From NCBI GenBank assembly GCA_903877135.1, contig CAIRCN010000073.1, positions 1-64,000 of the forward strand: a DNA stretch of 64,000 bases, read 5' to 3'. Origin of the DNA: an uncultured Opitutia bacterium (GTDB lineage: Bacteria; Verrucomicrobiota; Verrucomicrobiia; Opitutales; Opitutaceae). The notes beneath the pieces are model-generated. The model searched no databases. It was not told where the DNA came from and saw only the letters and a program-made list of their open reading frames with translations. Shown piece by piece: positions 60,509 to 64,000 of the stretch. Both the position numbers and the translations under genes were made by a program. The first letter of the stretch is position 1, and each line of letters starts with the position of its first letter.

Positions 60509-62620
60509 GTGCAACTCCGCGTCAGATTCGTTTGGAACAAGGCTACCCATCGTGACTGGCGGGCACGCAAGCTTATCGGCCTGACTCTGGTGTCTGAGGA
60601 GGAGACGACCAAGGGGCATTTTAAAACGGTTTGGTTGGACGCCAAGATGCTCCTCAAGCTCGCAGCCGTCGTGGCGGCCGTAGGTTGGTTTGCTGCGTCG
60701 GGTGGACTGTGGGTATGGCTCGATCGTGACCCCTTTAATCGCGTCGGCTTTGCCGATCTCGCCTGTCCGTGGCACTGGGAAAAGATCAGTGACCGGCGCG
60801 GCCAAGGCTACCTCGCCGCGGGGCTCAATGATCTCCGCGAGCACAAGATCAATGAGGCGTTGTTCGCCATCCGGCAGGGGCTGGCCCGCCATCCTGACGC
60901 CCCTGCCGCCCGGCTCGCCGTCGCGCGTCTCTACGCACGTTCGGGCTTTTATACCGGTGTCCGCGAGATCATGCTGCCCCAACTGGCACTCACCACTCCA
61001 CCGCATGAATTTGTCCGCTTTCTCCTGGATGCTGCGGCGCAAAATGACGATCACGTCACGATGCTTGCCGCATGTGACCGAGCGCTGGTGGCAGACGGAC
61101 TGACTGCAGCAAATCATGGCTGGTTGCTTGAGCGAAGGGCCGCGGCGCTCATCGCCCTAGGAAAACAGAGCGAGGCGTTGGCGGTGCTCGATGTGGCGGA
61201 CCGCAACCGCACACTGGAGTGGCGCAAGCTGCGGGTCACTGCGTTGTGCGGTGCGGGCCGAGCAGCTGAGGCCGTTGCCGAGATTCGGGCTTGGCCCGTG
61301 GGTGGAGTTCCCGGGGAATTCCGTCTGCAATTGCTTGCTGCTGCGTGCCGCCACTCAGGGCAGTTGGACGGGATGTCGGAGGCGCTGAGAGAACTCGTGC
61401 GTCTGCACCCGGGTGAACCGGAGCCGCGCATCGAGGCGATCGGGCACTATGTGCGGGCTGGCTGGGATGATGCTGCGTGGAATGAGTTGCAGGAGTGCCT
61501 GCGGCGGTTCGACGCCGATGCGGCTGTCGTTGCCCGCATTGAGCAAGCCTGTGTCGCGGCTGGCGCCCCTCAACTGGTGGCTGCGTGTGTGGAAATCACC
61601 CGGGAACTCGGTCGGCCTCTGGTCATGCCGCTCTGCGATCTCGCGCTGACACAGTTGCGAGCGGGCGACGCCGCGGCCGCGGGACGCTCTTTTGAGCGAT
61701 TGCTGGCGGAGGATCGCAAAGCGCGCGAACGCACGGCTGGGATTACGAAAGAACTGCTCATGCCTGCGTTGGGTTCCCCTAGTTTCGGTAGTGGCCTGAG
61801 AGGGACGTTGACCAGTGCAAACGGAGCAGTGGCCGGCATGCCACGAGCTATGCGCGATTTCATTCAAACACTCTTGGATGCAGTCGCGCAACCCACGAGC
61901 GACCGGGCGGAGGCGCACTGTGGTGCGCTGCTGAGGGGTAATTTTCGACTGGGCGCTTTTGCCGGCAGCGCCGAGGTGTTTGCAAAATTTGGCCACTGGC
62001 CGGCAGTGGCGGCGGTGGCCCGGGCGGGGTTGACGCGATTTCCCGGGAGCACGCAGCTCACGCAGTGGAGCGAGACCGCGGCCGGAAAAATCGCGGCACT
62101 CCCATCGCCCGCACCAACTGCGCTGGCGGTGGTGGTAAGGAATGCACCGACTTCCGCCGCGCAGATTGAGGTTGCGGCTGCTGTCCCACTACGGCCGAAC
62201 TACGAGGTGATGCCGCAGACGGAGTTTTTTGCCAAGCTGGACGATGCTATGCAACGCAAGGCCTGGGCTGTAGCAAGTGACTTGTTGCGCGGGATCCGCA
62301 CCGCCGCGCCACCCTGGCTTTCGCGCGTTGAAGCTGATCTCGCGTGGCGCGAGGTGCGGATCGCGTTCGAACAGGATGACCGTCCGCAATTGCTCTACTT
62401 GATCGGCCAACGCATCCGGACGCGGAAAGTCGAAGTCTCCCGGGCGCTCGAATTCGCGCGCTGGTATCGGGAAAAGGGCGAGTTCGATATTGCGCGCTTG
62501 ATTGTGGGTAAAGTCCTGCAGGAAGTGCCGGGCTACGTCGCAGGGCAGGATTTTCTGACGGATATGATGAAGTCCGCCCAGACGCAGGCTCGTCCACCAG
62601 CCGTCCCGACCCCGCATTGA
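60509..62620 (+). CDS. Membrane-anchored TPR-like protein, paralogue 2
   Basis: A 703-residue protein collinear with its upstream neighbour from the first residues (QLRVRFVWNK against QLRFRFVWDK) to the tail (LAWREVRIAFEQDDRPQLLYLI). The membrane helix at about 50-72, TPR-like repeats and the FFAKLDDAMQRKAW segment are all kept. Divergence is strongest in the cytoplasmic N-terminus (THRDWRARKLIGLTLVSEEET) and in a Pro/Ala-rich linker near residue 540. The GTG start is the only conserved one; the ATG used as an alternative in paralogue 1 is ACC here. The pair arose by tandem duplication that also copied upstream DNA. Function unknown. Confidence 0.75.
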   Translation: MQLRVRFVWNKATHRDWRARKLIGLTLVSEEETTKGHFKTVWLDAKMLLKLAAVVAAVGWFAASGGLWVWLDRDPFNRVGFADLACPWHWEKISDRRGQGYLAAGLNDLREHKINEALFAIRQGLARHPDAPAARLAVARLYARSGFYTGVREIMLPQLALTTPPHEFVRFLLDAAAQNDDHVTMLAACDRALVADGLTAANHGWLLERRAAALIALGKQSEALAVLDVADRNRTLEWRKLRVTALCGAGRAAEAVAEIRAWPVGGVPGEFRLQLLAAACRHSGQLDGMSEALRELVRLHPGEPEPRIEAIGHYVRAGWDDAAWNELQECLRRFDADAAVVARIEQACVAAGAPQLVAACVEITRELGRPLVMPLCDLALTQLRAGDAAAAGRSFERLLAEDRKARERTAGITKELLMPALGSPSFGSGLRGTLTSANGAVAGMPRAMRDFIQTLLDAVAQPTSDRAEAHCGALLRGNFRLGAFAGSAEVFAKFGHWPAVAAVARAGLTRFPGSTQLTQWSETAAGKIAALPSPAPTALAVVVRNAPTSAAQIEVAAAVPLRPNYEVMPQTEFFAKLDDAMQRKAWAVASDLLRGIRTAAPPWLSRVEADLAWREVRIAFEQDDRPQLLYLIGQRIRTRKVEVSRALEFARWYREKGEFDIARLIVGKVLQEVPGYVAGQDFLTDMMKSAQTQARPPAVPTPH

Positions 62621-62648
62621 CAGGGGCTAACCCATGGCCTGGGGATGA

Positions 62649-63773
<1,125 letters not shown>

Positions 63774-63790
63774 GCCAAGGTAGTGCTGAC

Positions 63791-64000
63791 ATGGCTCCGG
63801 AACACCGTTCACTCCTGATGCGCGCCAATCGGCTGATGGGCGCCAACCTGGTCGAGACTAACCTCGTCAAACTCGAAGATCTCGAGAAAGCTAACGAGCG
63901 GCTGCTGGAAGTGGCGGCGTCAGACCTGCCCCGACAAAGCACGGTGCTTGGCATCCTCGCTTTCGAACTCAAAGTCCTGCGCGAGGAGGATGTGCTTCAG
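63791..64000 (+). CDS. Unassigned gene, cut by the window edge
   Basis: A frame starting at an ATG 17 bases after obgE stays open to the last base (70 codons). It reads MAPEHRSLLMRANRLMGANL, then VETNLVKLEDLEKANERLLEVAAS and LGILAFELKVLREEDVLQ. The pattern of a short helical start followed by LEDLEKANERLLE is reminiscent of N-terminal domains of type II/IV secretion ATPases, but the visible part is too short to assign. GC-rich third positions support coding. Confidence 0.65.
   Translation, partial: MAPEHRSLLMRANRLMGANLVETNLVKLEDLEKANERLLEVAASDLPRQSTVLGILAFELKVLREEDVLQ

Overview
The window looks like chromosomal DNA of a GC-rich, Gram-negative-type bacterium. I favour a member of Verrucomicrobiota, close to Opitutales. 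That is a judgement from overall protein character, envelope genes (Pal-type lipoprotein, heptosyltransferase-like glycosyltransferase), weak Shine-Dalgarno signals and gene content; no rRNA gene is present to prove it. Most of the window is dense housekeeping DNA. Only the first 3.9 kb looks accessory and decayed.

Layout. 1-3.9 kb: decayed ground with a fused response-regulator remnant, tRNA-Ser, an ankyrin-type pseudogene with an in-frame stop, an intact HigBA-type toxin-antitoxin pair with a clear operator palindrome, and a truncated IS3-family element. 3.9-6.8 kb: terminator, Pal-like lipoprotein, NarL-type response regulator, tRNA-Lys, then an ECF sigma factor with a membrane anti-sigma partner. 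6.8-13.7 kb: ruvA, dapB, dapA, a PilT-type ATPase, fumC and poxB. 13.9-19.8 kb: an unassigned metabolic cluster made of a Gfo/Idh/MocA oxidoreductase, a broken and an intact DapA-superfamily enzyme, a class III aminotransferase/aminomutase and an M81 (MlrC-like) metallopeptidase.

19.9-36.2 kb is a long leftward run. It opens with sucA-sucB-lpdA (2-oxoglutarate dehydrogenase). Thirteen bases later comes a five-gene set: circularly permuted ATP-grasp, alpha-E, two transglutaminase-like proteins and a DUF2126 putative amidoligase. This set is the most interesting system in the window, because family knowledge predicts peptide-bond-forming and peptide-modifying chemistry but the product is unknown. 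The run ends with an AI-2E-family permease, a zinc-ribbon membrane protein, a beta-CASP metallo-beta-lactamase, a DUF3108 protein and a GT9 glycosyltransferase.

36.3-43.5 kb: a SUI1/YciH-type factor, a lipoprotein with a signal-peptidase-like fold that seems to lack the catalytic serine, a PP2C phosphatase, a DinG-type helicase, a P1B-4-type metal ATPase and an L,D-transpeptidase. The transpeptidase start codon interlocks with that of asd, which runs the other way. 43.5-49.9 kb is a rightward biosynthetic run: asd, tRNA-Val, ilvN, ilvC, hemC, hemD, a DegT-type aminotransferase and trpF. Three of its gaps hold different palindromic repeats. 49.9-55 kb runs leftward: glnD, a GAF histidine kinase, a cupin and a small membrane protein. 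55.1-64 kb runs rightward: valS, a tandem pair of about 700-residue membrane-anchored TPR-like paralogues, obgE and a gene cut by the right edge. Lysine/threonine precursors (dapA, dapB, asd), valine/isoleucine, haem and tryptophan synthesis and the TCA cycle are all represented, so this is core genome with one decayed margin.
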